A stretch of 64,000 nt of DNA from Rosellinia necatrix (Eukaryota; Ascomycota; Sordariomycetes; Xylariales; Xylariaceae). The notes beneath the pieces were generated by a model that saw only the letters and a program-made list of their open reading frames with translations, did no database searches and was not told where the DNA came from. The position numbers were made by a program, and so were the translations under genes. This document shows positions 48,569 through 59,954 of the stretch, one piece after another. How positions within the stretch are numbered: the stretch's first letter is position 1; each line of letters starts with the position of its first letter. The stretch spans positions 1,922,001-1,986,000 of the forward strand of contig JAGYVD010000010.1 in NCBI GenBank assembly GCA_021209875.1, read 5' to 3'.

Positions 48569-50348
48569 GTGGGATAGCTTCTGAATTAAGAAGTGTGCGG
48601 TGCGGGAGCGGAGGTCGTGGACTTGCATCTGTTGCGTAGTCTGTCTGAGGTAGATTTCCTTGCTTTGTTTCGACGTAATGCTTCGGCCGCGCTTCATATA
48701 TAAATACATAATTACATACTTCTGAATATCACATCTCTTCATTACGGAACTTGGAGCTGGGTTATCAGCCCGCCTGAGGGTTTTCAACCGTTAGAGAAGA
48801 TAGGCGTTGACGGCATAGCTCACGTTGTAGCCCGCTTCGTAGGGGCTTATCATGGCAACTATTCATCGGTTGAGGGATATAACTCGTTTTAACGTCTGAA
48901 TTGACACAGCTCGGTCAGTCGCTGAGATCCGATCCAACGGGAGGTTCACTCCTACAACCAGCGGCAGCTACCTACGACGCTTGATTGGTTCAGCGCGCCC
49001 GATTCATCTCCTAGGCACAATCGGCTCCTAGCAGAAGGACGAGAACAAGAGAGTCCTAGCTCCTCGAGCACAAGGCTTTCAAGAGACAATATGACTCCGC
49101 CTCCACGATTTAGCTCCGCAGGATACTAGGATGTGGCAAATGTGTCCTCAGTTTCATTGTGATTGATCTTGTGCAATGTTATATCAGAGCGAAGCAGCAG
49201 GATACCGCTGCTATGGCATATTATCATTTCGACTTTAGCGATAAGAGCAAATCGAGGTCGCAGATGATGTAAGATAGGATTGATAGCGTGCGAACTAGCG
49301 ACAATAAGGGAGGAAACTTCAAAAAAACAAAAAACCAAAAAAAGAACAAAAAAAACATGTCAATAGGGTTAGTCTCAAGATGAATATGAGTCACAGGTAG
49401 GTCGCTGACGGGTAATGGCTTAAGAGTAATGACCCAGTTTGATTGACCCCGGGACTATTCCGTGGTTATAAAGGGGGGAGACTGGACGCTTACATATACT
49501 TGGGTATATCCTACGCTAAGGCAGGCCGAAAGGTAGCTTCCTGGTGCCCTGATGACTTTGTTAAATCTTTCGGTAGGTGGTGAACCCCCTATTAAAAGTA
49601 GCACTCAATTCATACAAGATTAACACAGCTCGCCCTCGCGTCCCATCGATACCTGCACTAAGCCCTCCCTCCGGTTGAGTTCCGGCCCGCGAACATGGCG
49701 CTATCGGCCTTAGCGGTGGTAAGTCGCGTAAGCATCGGCATTACGCGGTGATTGTCGGCGGACGGCTCCGGAGATCGTCTATCTTCCCACCTTGCCCGTC
49801 CTCACCCCTCGTTGATGGATCTACTGACTCGGGTATTCGTAGCCGAGAAGGGTCCGAAGCGAAACTCGCTTAATGGGTGTAAGTATACTACAAGTGCACG
49901 TGTAAGGCCCATCTAGATAGGTAGCCGGGGAGAATGCAGAGGCCTGCGGCAACATGGGGTATATCATATGCAGTGGAGTTAGCTGCGTGCGGCGTCTAAA
50001 TGCGTAGATAGAAAGGTATATTATCCTTCGGCTCTGCATAAGAGAATTGCGAATACCCCCGTTCGGAGACCGAAAGCCAGGGACCGAAACACTGACTTTG
50101 GCTCCACTGAAATGGTAACGAGGGAGAGATACTTTTCGATATATGAAGACAGGCTTTCCACCTTACTATATATAATCAACTTACACAGTACCATAAAACA
50201 TTGGGACCATAGAACCACTACGTATATTAGCCTACCCGCTTCAACTCCTACTCCCTCCCCGCTGCCCTCTTTTCTTTCTAAACAAATAGTTTTAAAACCC
50301 AAAGCACACATACACACACACATACACACACACACACACACACAACCA
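48569..50348. other. Intergenic region, promoter of the reductase gene
   Basis: About 1.8 kb. It contains A-rich stretches near 49320-49360, a TATATATAA element near 50167 about 180 bp before the reductase ATG, and a (CA)n tract at 50305-50344 immediately before the ATG. No gene seen. Confidence 0.6.
50305..50344 (+). repeat. (CA)n tract in the leader of the reductase gene
   Basis: CA dinucleotides interrupted by two CATA units, ending five bases before the ATG at 50349. Probably within the mRNA leader. Confidence 0.85.
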
Positions 50349-51599
50349 ATGGCCTCCCAACGCCGCCGCCGCGTGCTCATCACGGGCGCGAACGGGTACA
50401 TCGCGGCGCAGACGGTGGCGCGGTTCCTCGCGGCGGGCTGGGCGGTGCGCGGCACGGTGCGGGACGTCGAGGGCGCGGGCGCGCGGGCGCTGATGGCGCA
50501 CTTCGCGCGGGCGCGGGCGGCGGGGGTCTTCGAGCTGGTCGAGGTGCGGGACATCCGGGCGGCGGGGGCGTTCGACGCGGCGATGCGCGGCGGCGTGCGG
50601 GCCGTGGCGCACCTGGCGACGCCCGTGGTCTTCGACAGCGGCGACGTCGAGTACGTCGTCGGCACCGCCGTGCAGGGGACGCTGTCGATCCTCGAGTCCG
50701 CCTTGAAGGCCGCCGCCACCACCGTCGTGGGGAAAAAAGAAGAAGAAGAAGAAGGAGGGGAAGGGGAAGGGGAAGGGGAAGGGGAAGACGGTACTCTGGA
50801 GAGCTTCGTGTTCATGTCCAGCGTCTCCGCCGTGCGCATGCGCGTCCCCGGCCCCGTCACCTTCACCGAGGCCGACTGGAACACGATGGCCGAGGCCGAG
50901 GTCGCCGCCGCCGGCGACGCCGCCTTCGGCCACGTCGTCTACGCCGCGAGCAAGGTCGCGTCCGAGCGCGCCTTCTGGGCCTGGGTGGAAGAGAAGAAGC
51001 CCCCTTTCGCGGCTACCGTGTTGTGCCCCTGGTAAGTTATCTTGAACCAACCAAGCCTACCCCTCCCCCCTCCCCCTCCCCCCTCAGAACCGTTATATGG
51101 CGCGCCTGCTCGCTGACGAAGGGTGAAAACGGAAAAAAAATTATTCAGCTGGGTCGCCGGTCCCCCCGCGTACTTGCCGCCGTCGCCCGGCGGCATCGCG
51201 GAGACGAACGCGTTCGTGTGGCAGGTGTTCTCGGGGCAGGCGTACCCGCCGGGCCCGGCCGGGTACGGGACGCACGTCGATGTGCGCGATGTGGCGCGCG
51301 TGGCCGAGTGGGCCGCCGCCCACCCCGCGGCGGCCGCCGGCGAGCGCTACATCGTCGGCGGCCCCGCCGGAGTCGGCGTGCCCCAGGCCGCCGCCGACGT
51401 CCTGCGCGCCGCCTACCCGGACCGCCGCGACGTCATCCGGGAGGGCGTCCCCGGCGAGGGCTACCGGCCCGGCTACGCGCCCGACCCGGAGGGGGTCGCC
51501 GTCAGCTCCGCCAAGGCCGTCGCCGCCACCGGCCAGGGCTGGATCCCCTACGACAAGATGGTTTTGGACGCCGCCAAGATGTTTGAGGCTTTTCTGTAG
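50349..51599 (+). CDS. DFR-like NAD(P)-dependent reductase/epimerase (extended SDR)
   Basis: Exon 1 is 50349-51031 and exon 2 is 51149-51599, 377 aa. The 117 bp intron has donor TG|GTAAGT and acceptor TTCAG, phase 2. The Rossmann start is VLITGANGYIAAQT, where the last Gly of the usual TGxxGxxG is Ala, as in many DFR-like enzymes. Then come HLATPV, SSVSA and the catalytic YAASK (YxxxK), and the substrate-side VAGPPAYLPP. Relatives reduce carbonyls of flavonoid-like or aldehyde substrates with NADPH; the substrate here is unknown. Unusual is a Lys/Glu/Gly insert (KKEEEEEGGEGEGEGEGEDG) encoded by GGGGAA hexamers within the SDR core. Coding GC is extreme. The gene lies between a (CA)n and a (GT)n tract. 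Confidence 0.85.
50757..50786 (+). repeat. (GGGGAA)n coding repeat
   Basis: About five hexamers encode alternating Gly-Glu inside the reductase. The same hexamer, in reverse complement, is in intron 2 of the OST-alpha-like gene. Confidence 0.85.
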
Positions 51600-52042
51600 T
51601 TTGCGTGGGCGAGGGTGTGTGCGTGTGTGTGTGTGTGTGTGCGTGTGCGCGCGTGTGTGTGTATGTGCGTCTGCGTCTGCGTCTGCGTGTATATTGCGTC
51701 TCGTGTTGAGGTATCGCGTCTCGTGTCAAGGTCTTGCGGGATAGGAACGGACTGGTTCGCTCGCTCACCTAAACGGTGCACGCTGAAATGCCTAGTGCTT
51801 GAAAAGGGTAACAAGAGCCGTCTCGCCGTTGCTTTATTAATCTAACATAACAATTGCTGAGCCTAACATGGGCCAAATCTAATTCAAGATCTTCTGAGAT
51901 AAGAGTACAAATATTGGTTGCTTAAAAAATAACCCTCTTCCTATTAGAAAGGTACAGGCCAAAGCCGTGACTCCTGTTCCGTACTCCTCACCCGATGCAG
52001 ATTCAGCAAAGAAACTATCCTGACTCCATAACTCAGCCGTTC
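51600..52042. other. Short convergent intergenic region
   Basis: Begins with the (GT)n tract and then CGTCTG/CGTCTCGTGT repeats (51666-51725). It forms the 3' flanks of the reductase (+) and UPF0183-like (-) genes. Confidence 0.6.
51614..51665 (+). repeat. (GT)n tract downstream of the reductase gene
   Basis: GT/GC dinucleotides start about 15 bp after the stop codon, complementary to the (CA)n tract before the start codon. Confidence 0.85.
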
Positions 52043-53685
52043 TCAGTAGACAGTAACCGCGCTGACATACCCATTCTTCAGCACTTCGAAAACAAGGCCT
52101 GGGAAGCCGTATAAGGTGGTGGTGGACTCCACGTTGTCATCTAGCTTCTTGGTCGTCATAGCACCGCTACTATCCTCCCAACCGCCTAGGAATTCGCAGC
52201 TGCTCCCAGGGCTGTCACCCCATCCCCGATTAAGGACCATCCCTCGCTGTCGTTTTTTGGCGTCGTCCTCAGACGCATATGTGCTCTGCCATTCTTTCCG
52301 CAATCGCTCCTCTATTTCATCGAAGGGGGTCTCGGAATTCACAATAGTGTCGGATTCGGGCCGGCCCAGGTATGAAATTTCCCACCGTGATCTTCGGTGC
52401 CGATTGAATGGATATGACCCTGGAACATTGGCGTGTAATACGACCTTAGTAGCTACTAGCTGATCTGGCCGCCCGTTTTTGATGATGCCTGCTCCCGGGA
52501 GTTGGTCCTCCTTTAGGTTCGCTTGCGACGGCGGCGTGCGTGAAGATTGTTGCGGTGCCGACACCAAAATGTCAAATCCGAGATAGAAGTAATTATAAAA
52601 AACACTCTCCGGATACGTTATCCGCCGTATCATCTTCGATCGCCTCATCATCCGAATCGTCGGATCCGGTAGGTGCTGATGACTGATCTGTGTCGGTGAG
52701 GTCATCCGGACGTACGTAATCAGCGCCGCTCGACCTAGATCTGCTGTGGCTCGCCGTCCGATTCTTATGAATATACATGCGCTGGTCGTTCTTGCGGTAT
52801 ATCGCATCCGGAGGCCCGAGCTCGATTACCAACTCTTGAGGGCTGGTTTCTCCGAGGTTAATCCACACATATGAGTTAGTCCATTTTTTTGAATAGTTGA
52901 AGCCGCCCGCCGCCATGTATCTTGACGAGAGAAATCTCATCCGGTACAACCTCCTTGCTCTTATTGAACAAGAAGGCCGACTTGACGCTCGGGAGAACCT
53001 CGGTCCAGAGTTGTTCCCTTGCGTGCGCCCATGATTTCCCGCTGAACACGGCCACGGAGGCCGCGGTATGGCTCGCCGAGGATGAGAGAAACGATACCAC
53101 GTCCTTATTTGGAGAATACACTGTTGCAGACAAGGGGAAGCTGAAGGCGACACCGGGGTATGATAGGATGTATGTTCCCATGCCGTTGGCATCATCGTTG
53201 GCCGGAGCGATGTATTCACCAGCGTATGTTGGTCCGAATAGCCGATTATAGACGATTCTGAAAGCGGGCCCGCTAGAGATCTCGCCGGCCGTCCTTGGAG
53301 TTGCTACGGCACCCTGAGTGATGGAGGCTTTGACGATATCCTTGTCCTGGTAGGTAATGCGGTTCTTGGTGAAGTCGAGGACCTCGATAAGGCGGAGTCG
53401 CTGTTCAGGGCCGTCGAATCGCAGGCGTATACCGTTGGCAGGCAATGTAAGGATCACGGGCTCGGTGACGGGCTCGGTCGAAGAGTATGCAAGATCGAGT
53501 TTGGGAAACCGTTGAGGCTCGGCCTTGAGTCTTGTTAGGATATCATGGAGGGATGCACCGAGTACTGCGGGCGAATGCGGTCAGTCCATCTCTGGCCCAT
53601 ACATCCACGCCCAAGTTCGTGGTAAGCACATACTTAAGAACCCCAGCCCGACGCCTGGGTGTAGAGCGGCGGAGAAGAGAGACAT
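52043..53685 (-). CDS. UPF0183/PHAF1-like protein (two frameshifts)
   Basis: Exon 1 is 53685-53634, then a 69 bp intron (GTATGT..CGCAG, ACTGAC branch), and exon 2 is 53564-52043. The product is 523 aa when two extra bases are removed. It starts MSLFSAALHPGVGLGFL, continues with ANGIRLRFDGPEQRLRLIEV, GPTYAGEYIAP and LSYPGVAFSFP, then GETSPQELVIELGPPDAIYR, YNYFYLGFDILVS and NVPGSYPFNRHRR. It ends GLVFEVLKNGYVSAVTVY. This order is that of the UPF0183 family; the human member PHAF1 has been tied to autophagic membranes. The fungal role is unknown. An acidic linker (SDDSDDEAIEDDTAD) interrupts the domain. Shifts are at T7 52884-52890 and A6 52597-52602 (plus strand); both need one base fewer. Confidence 0.85.
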
Positions 53686-54674
53686 GGCGTCTACAGATCG
53701 AAAGGAAGAGCCGGTCTGGATCTGGGATCACGGTCGCCTCGATAAACTAGCGGGGATGGCAACCGGCGGTGGCGGTATCCATGAAGGTCGATGATGGAAC
53801 AGTGATGACCTGAGGGCAGATGAGATGGGACAAGGCCGATTCCCCTTTATGTACCCTGTACTTGCTTGGTTGGGAGTGACGCTATTTGTGCGGACCGAAT
53901 AGCGTGGATTACAACACGTAAACGATGGTTGGTTTGACGTCTTGAAACAGTCTTTGATTGCCGGACGCTTAATTAGGCAAAGGGGGGAGCTGAGTAGATA
54001 TGTGTAGATGATAGACTCAGGTCCATGGGTCCATCCATGTTGGTCATCGGACAGAGACGTCATCCGGCACGGCTATAGAGGGGCATTCTGCCAAGCAGCA
54101 CATGGGAAATCAGCTAGGACCCTGCCTTAGGTAACTACAGCACCTAAAACTGCCTAGATACCTACTGCCTAGGTACCTGTGTAACCGAGAGCGATAAGCT
54201 CGCGATAAGGCCTCTGCAGAGTGGGGTATGTACAAGCATGTAGTACACTAGTAGTATTATTAACGTCTAAATGTACAAGCATGGAGATCGTGGGTCGTTT
54301 CAATGCGCTAACTCATTACGGAGATCTTCAACTCTGGTAGTAAGGGTGGGGCATTTGTTTCCAGGGCAACCGGGAAACAGCCGTCCCAGTCCGCTAGTGG
54401 TCTGTTGACATCCCATTGCAACTTATTTATGTTCTCGCCAGCCCCACATCAAGATACCAGGTACGTACCCACTTCATTGTACGTCAGCGCGTCTTGGTCG
54501 AAGGACGCCGCCTCAACCTCACATATCTGCTATACCAACTCCAATTATTGCCCAACGGAATAGTCTGCACGACTATCTTTGCTTATTCTCTTGCCCCTTG
54601 AGCCCAAAGTCCATCCCATTTCTTATCAACAAACCAAGCAAAACTGAGACCTTGGACATACCGCCATCTCTCCC
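53686..54674. other. Intergenic region with divergent promoters
   Basis: About 1 kb between the UPF0183-like gene (-) and kinesin-5 (+). CCTAGGTACC-type pieces lie at 54125-54182. No gene seen. Confidence 0.6.
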
Positions 54675-57600
54675 ATGCAAGGCCGTTCACGTCGGGGCGA
54701 GACGCCCTCATCGGCGGCAGCTAGTGCCCGCTCGGCCGCTGCAGGGCGCGCGAGCACTCGATTGACTGCTGCCTCTCGGGCCTCAAGCTTAAGGCCCCCT
54801 TTGCACCATGCCGTCGTCGCCGCGAGGATTGATCGCACCGCCGCTCCGTCACCCGCCGACTCTTTGGCGTCAGTTGCAACAACAGGAACTAAGCGCAAGG
54901 AACGTGGCTTCGAGGTAGACGGGATACAGGAAACCAATATAAATGTGGTGGTGCGGTGTCGAGGCCGGAACGAACGAGAAGTGCGCGAGAACAGCGCCGT
55001 CGTTATAGAGACCGAGGCCATACAAGGAAACGTCGTCAGTCTGTCCATGGGCCCTAGCGCGCTTAGCAACAAGACGTACAACTTCGATCGCGTCTTTTCC
55101 CCAGCTGCCGACCAGGGCATGATATACGACGATGTCGTCAAACCCATCCTGGAAGAGGTACGTTCGCGCGCAGACTTTTGGGTAATATCCTCCACTAACT
55201 ATCGAATAGATGCTGAGCGGGTACAACTGCACCATTTTTGCATACGGCCAGACGGGCACCGGCAAGACATACACCATGTCGGGAGACATGAATGACACTT
55301 TCGGCTTATTATCCGATGCAGCCGGCATCATTCCAAGGGTACTGCATTCTCTGTTTAACAAGTTGGACGCGGACGATATCGAGAGCTTCGTAAAGTGCTC
55401 CTTCATCGAGCTTTACAATGAGGAGCTTCGAGATCTTATGTCGGTCGAGGAAAATGCCAAGTTAAAAATATTCGATGACGCGCCTCGGAAAGGCCACGCC
55501 ACCACTATTGTACAAGGGATGGAAGAAGCTCATATTAGAAATGCGGCTGAGGGTATCAAACTGCTTCAAGCCGGGAGTTTGAAAAGACAGGTCGCAGCTA
55601 CGAAGTGCAACGACCTCAGTAGCCGAAGTCATACCGTCTTCACAATCACAGCTTGCGTCAAGAGGGCGGGAGAGGATGGCGAAGACTGGGTCAGCGCCGG
55701 AAAGTTGAACCTCGTTGACCTTGCTGGAAGCGAGAATATCCAACGATCGGGAGCAGAAAACAAACGTGCCGCCGAAGCTGGTTTGATCAACAAAAGTCTT
55801 CTTACCCTTGGGCGGGTTATCAACGCTCTGGTGGATCGCAGCTCACATATCCCTTACCGAGAGTCCAAATTGACTCGTCTGCTACAAGACTCTCTCGGCG
55901 GCCGGACAAAAACCTGCATAATAGCTACCATTTCCCCGGCAAAAAGCAATCTGGAGGAGACCATTTCGACCCTGGATTATGCCTTCCGGGCTAAGAACAT
56001 TCGCAATAAACCCCAAGTCAACCAAATGATTAGAAAAGGCGCCTTGCTTCGAGATTTCACGCACGAAATCGAGAAACTGAAAAGCGAACTCATTGCCACT
56101 CGACAGCGAAACGGAGTCTACTTATCTAACGAGAACTACGAGGAGATGGCGACCACTAGTGAATCGCGGCGGATACAGAACGAGGAGCAGGCGGCGAAAA
56201 TTGGGACACTTGAGTCTAACCTTCGCAACAAAGTTCAAGAGCTATTCTCATTAACATCAACTTTTATGGGCTTGAAAAAGGATCATGACGCTGCCAAGTT
56301 GCACCTAGAAGAGACCAAGGGTGTGCTTGATCAGACGGAGCTTGTACTAGATGTAACGCGCAAGAAGCTGGCCGAGGAGACTCTTCTCCGTGAGGCGCAT
56401 CAGAGGACGGAAGAGCAAATGCATGCGGTAGGCACCAGGCTTATTGGCACGCTGCATAAAACGGTTGGCCACGTAGGGGGCTTGCACGCCAAAAACAAGA
56501 GAAAATCTGACCTCCAAGCCCTCAACCGAAACAAGTGGGGACTGGCTCAAGAGGAGGTGTCAGAAATAACATCCTTGGTTGAAAGTCGGATGGAGGAGTT
56601 CCAGCACGAGCAACAGCAGCACCTTTCCGGCGTCTCGGAGCGTATGCAAGCTTTTGTCCAGGCAGAATTGGAGAAGCTCTCATCAACGCGGTCGTTTCTC
56701 GATCAGAATCTGGAACTGTTTGCTACATCGAAGATGAAATTGATGGAGCATAAAGAGAAGTCGAAAGAGGAGATGGATGGAGTCCTGGAAGAAATAAAGG
56801 AAGTGAGAGACCACATAAAGGAACGGGTAGGAGACAGCCTCCGGGCGATCGCGACAGCAGCGGAGACAATCGCCCAAGATGTGCTTAGTGAGCTTGGCAC
56901 ATTCCACAGCCTTCTACACACATCATATTCTACGCTAGGAAAAGACTTCAAAGCCGTGTTCGAAGAGTTGGTAAGACACAACGCCGCGCAGAGGCAAGAG
57001 TCCGATGATCTCAGACAGCAGTTGCGGGCCGCCACCGACAATGTAGTGCGGTCCAACACATCTATCGCAGCGCGGATACAAACCGCGATAGACGAGGAGA
57101 GAAGGCGAGCCTCGGATGAGCGTCGTGTCTTATTAACGCAAATAACCTCTCTCATCAACTCGCATGCGGATACACAGGCGTCCCGTCTATCTGACAAGGC
57201 AGCATTCATTCAGCGAAGCGTCGAGGAAAACACCGTTGTGCTGGAGGGAGGTATGGCACAATATGCCCGTGGTATGGATGATTGGGATGCCCGAGAAGGG
57301 CAGTTCCTTGATACAATTGCCACCTCACGGGATACGTTGAAAGCTAGACTCCAAGACGACTGGACCGTAAGTTCTATATACCGTACTCCTACGTTGGAAC
57401 CCATGCTAATCTAGACTAAAAGGCCGCGAACGTGCACAGCACATCAATCCGAGAGACGACAAAATCTGTCCACGCCGAAACAGTGCGGGTTGTTGACGAA
57501 CAAATGCGGGATCTCGATGAGCAGATGACTTCGCTTGATGATTTTGTCACCCGTGCTCGCCTACAAAATGCACAACATAACGACCAGCATACGGCATCGC

Positions 57601-58364
57601 TACACAAGCTTTCTGACACGGTCGAGGATTCATACGGAAATATCGGACAGCACTTTAGGGCGACATGTTCTCGGGTAGAGGAGCTTGGATTGGAGATGGA
57701 CATGGATATTACAGCTGCAGAAGAAGCCTTGGATCCGTTGTCCGCCGACATCCGCCAGCCCCTCATCGACCTTCGTGAGGACATCTCCAGCACTGTAATT
57801 CAAGAATACCAGCCAACAGGCGAGACGCCCCAAAAGTTGAAGTACGAGTATCCCACTGAACTTCCTCGCACTCAGGCGCATGCCTCTCTCATCGCCAGGT
57901 TTCATGGAGAGCCGTCGCCGAGCAAAGCAGCTGTTTTCCCGGACGCCGACCAAACACTTCCGGAGAATCGGTCACCTTCCCGGCCGCTCAGTAGCGATGA
58001 CTCTAGCACATTAGGGGATCGCGGCCGCAATCCCCTAACCGCAAGCCTTCGGGAGGTGCATCCGAATGTCAATAATAACAATCACATTTCAAGCTTCGAT
58101 CAACGAGCTAGCACAACAATACATGGCTTCAGCAGCAATGTTGCGGACCAGAGCAGTCTAGCGGGCGCAGAGGATGACGTATCCGAAGACATGACGATGC
58201 CCCTTTTCAAGAAAAGCAGGACCACTCGAAGCAGGTCGAGCAAGTCGTTGCTAAGCGTCGACGGACGGGAGAACCTACCACCCCTTGCGACGCTAGTACC
58301 GGGGGGTGGCAAGGAGATATTCACCCAGAGCATTAGTAGGAGAAAGAGCCCAAGACTTAACTAA
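54675..58364 (+). CDS. bimC: Kinesin-5 (BimC/Eg5/Cut7 type)
   Basis: Exons 54675-55157, 55210-57366 and 57423-58364 give 1193 aa; introns are 52 bp (ACTAAC branch) and 56 bp. A basic Ser/Ala/Arg-rich N-terminus of about 90 residues precedes the motor (INVVVRCRGRNERE). The P-loop is GQTGTGKT (174-181), switch I CNDLSSRSH and switch II LVDLAGSEN. The neck and long coiled coil run from about 450 to 1000. The tail has a BimC box, QPTGETPQKLKYEYP, with a CDK-type threonine at about residue 1015. The protein ends in a basic SRRKSPRLN. Kinesin-5 forms bipolar tetramers that slide antiparallel microtubules and separate spindle poles; phosphorylation in the BimC box targets it to the spindle. All motifs are intact and no frameshift was seen. 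Confidence 0.95.
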
Positions 58365-58867
58365 AGGGGGGTTCATATTTCCGTGTTCGGAGGTTACGGG
58401 GATGGTGGCTCGGGCAAAGCTACTCAGGCACCGGGTCTAGGCGTTTGGGTTGGTTGTGATGAAAGGGAAGGGGCGTCAGTTGCATCGGCGGGGCTTTAGC
58501 ACTCTCTAACGAGAAAATCTTGTTTGTTTACACCGGAATACCCATTCATTCAAAAGTACATTGTAGGATACCGCAACATACCGTAGTATACCCCTGTCAG
58601 CTCGAGTTCTTGAGCCACAGAATGAACCGGGGTTGAAATATAACAATCCCTACAATATTCATTCAGTCCATCTTCTCTAGCTGTCTACCTACCTCCCTAG
58701 GTAGTAGAGATGCACCAGGCATATGCCTATCATCTTTTGTGGTTGTCCCAGAGATGCTATAAGGTTCCTTACCCGTTCTCCGAAATTGTTGACACGTACC
58801 TCATGTTTATTTGCCCGCCCGGCCTTTAATAGGAACCTAGAAGATAGATAGAGTCTAAATAAGGCCG

Positions 58868-58975
58868 TGTAAGGGGAGGTACGACCCACAGTGTCGAGTG
58901 GTTACCTACTACGGTGGGCTTCGTGTTAATTACTAGGATCCATCCCATCTACAACTTCGCTTTTCGACTGCTACA
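58868..58975. repeat. Left 108 bp terminal direct repeat
   Basis: Begins TGTAAGGGGAGG and ends GACTGCTACA. It pairs with 59467-59574 with a single mismatch. Confidence 0.9.
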
Positions 58976-59466
58976 TTTTTGGTGAGAGCAGACAGTATTC
59001 GAATTCCCCCTGCGCGGTTTCCCACCGCGGGAAAAGACACTTAATACAATAATCATAATAGAGATTCCTTCGGAAAGTTCCCGTCGTACAGACGCACACA
59101 TGGAATCCCCGTACGAACGGCTAGAGCGTACGGCTCGCCAGTCCTTCCGCCTGTCGGAAAAGAAACCTACACAGACCTCTATTATTTAATTAATTTATCA
59201 CGATATACGACGGGGATACATTGGAATTTGGGTTAAGTCACGGTTTAAACAATACGTCCAACAATACTACGTGCACGAGTGCTGGTTACCCGTGTAGGGG
59301 CCGGGGCGTTTTAAAGAGGGTCGGGTTGAGGAGTATTGGCCGGTGATAATATTGTGGAAAAAAGAGTATTTGGTTCGAATGTTGAAATGGAAATTCTTTA
59401 GGTATGAAAAGGTCTGCGGATAGGTTTCCCTCTCGACGGTGCTCGTGGGAGGGATATTTGGCCGTG

Positions 59467-59574
59467 TGTAAGGGGAGGTACGACCCACAGTGTCGAGTGG
59501 TTACCTACTACGGTGGGCTTCGTGTTAATTACTAGGATCCATCCTATCTACAACTTCGCTTTTCGACTGCTACA
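59467..59574. repeat. Right 108 bp terminal direct repeat
   Basis: Same length and ends as 58868-58975, with one C-to-T difference in the CATCCTATC segment. Confidence 0.9.
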
Positions 59575-59954
59575 GCCGTCGACATATATTAAGTTGATAC
59601 TTGCCAAACCTAAAATAAAAGGGCAGCACATGACGCTTTTCACGGCGATCCATACCCAGGTAGCAGAACCTCGGTTTTCCCTGCCTTTAACGAACTACCT
59701 AAGCTACCTAAGCAGGTGCATAGGTAGGACGCCTACTACTACTACTACTATCTAGGTAGCTAAGAATGACAGGCCCTCACCCCTTTAACCCAATCAATCC
59801 ACTCTCCTCCGATTGTACAGCTGGTTCAAAGGCTCCACCCACTATGTAGACAGTGGGCAGTCTTCACGGCATCTTAGCATAGGCCATAGGCACTCACCTG
59901 ACCAAGACGTCGCCTTAATCCCCGTGAGGTCAGGCCATGCCACTTCCAGGTTGC

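Larger units (their letters stand above)
58868..59574. mobile_element. TRIM-like miniature LTR retroelement
   Basis: Two 108 bp direct repeats (58868-58975 and 59467-59574) both begin TGTAAGG and end CTACA (TG..CA). They differ at one base (CATCCCATC versus CATCCTATC). The element is flanked by the 4 bp direct repeat GCCG (58864-58867 and 59575-59578), as a target-site duplication. Four bases after the left repeat lies TGGTGAGAGC, starting with the TGG expected of a tRNA primer-binding site. A purine stretch GGGAGGGA lies about 10 bp before the right repeat. The 491 bp interior has no coding capacity. This is the architecture of a terminal-repeat retrotransposon in miniature, which would need enzymes from another element. 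Confidence 0.7.

Noticed and set aside
50292..51050. Long minus-strand ORF opposite the reductase
   Set aside because: It ends in Cys/Val repeats read from the CA tract and is explained by the plus-strand gene.
46454..51599. Monooxygenase and reductase as part of a secondary-metabolite cluster
   Set aside because: No polyketide, peptide or terpene synthase, transporter or cluster regulator is nearby, and both are followed by housekeeping genes.
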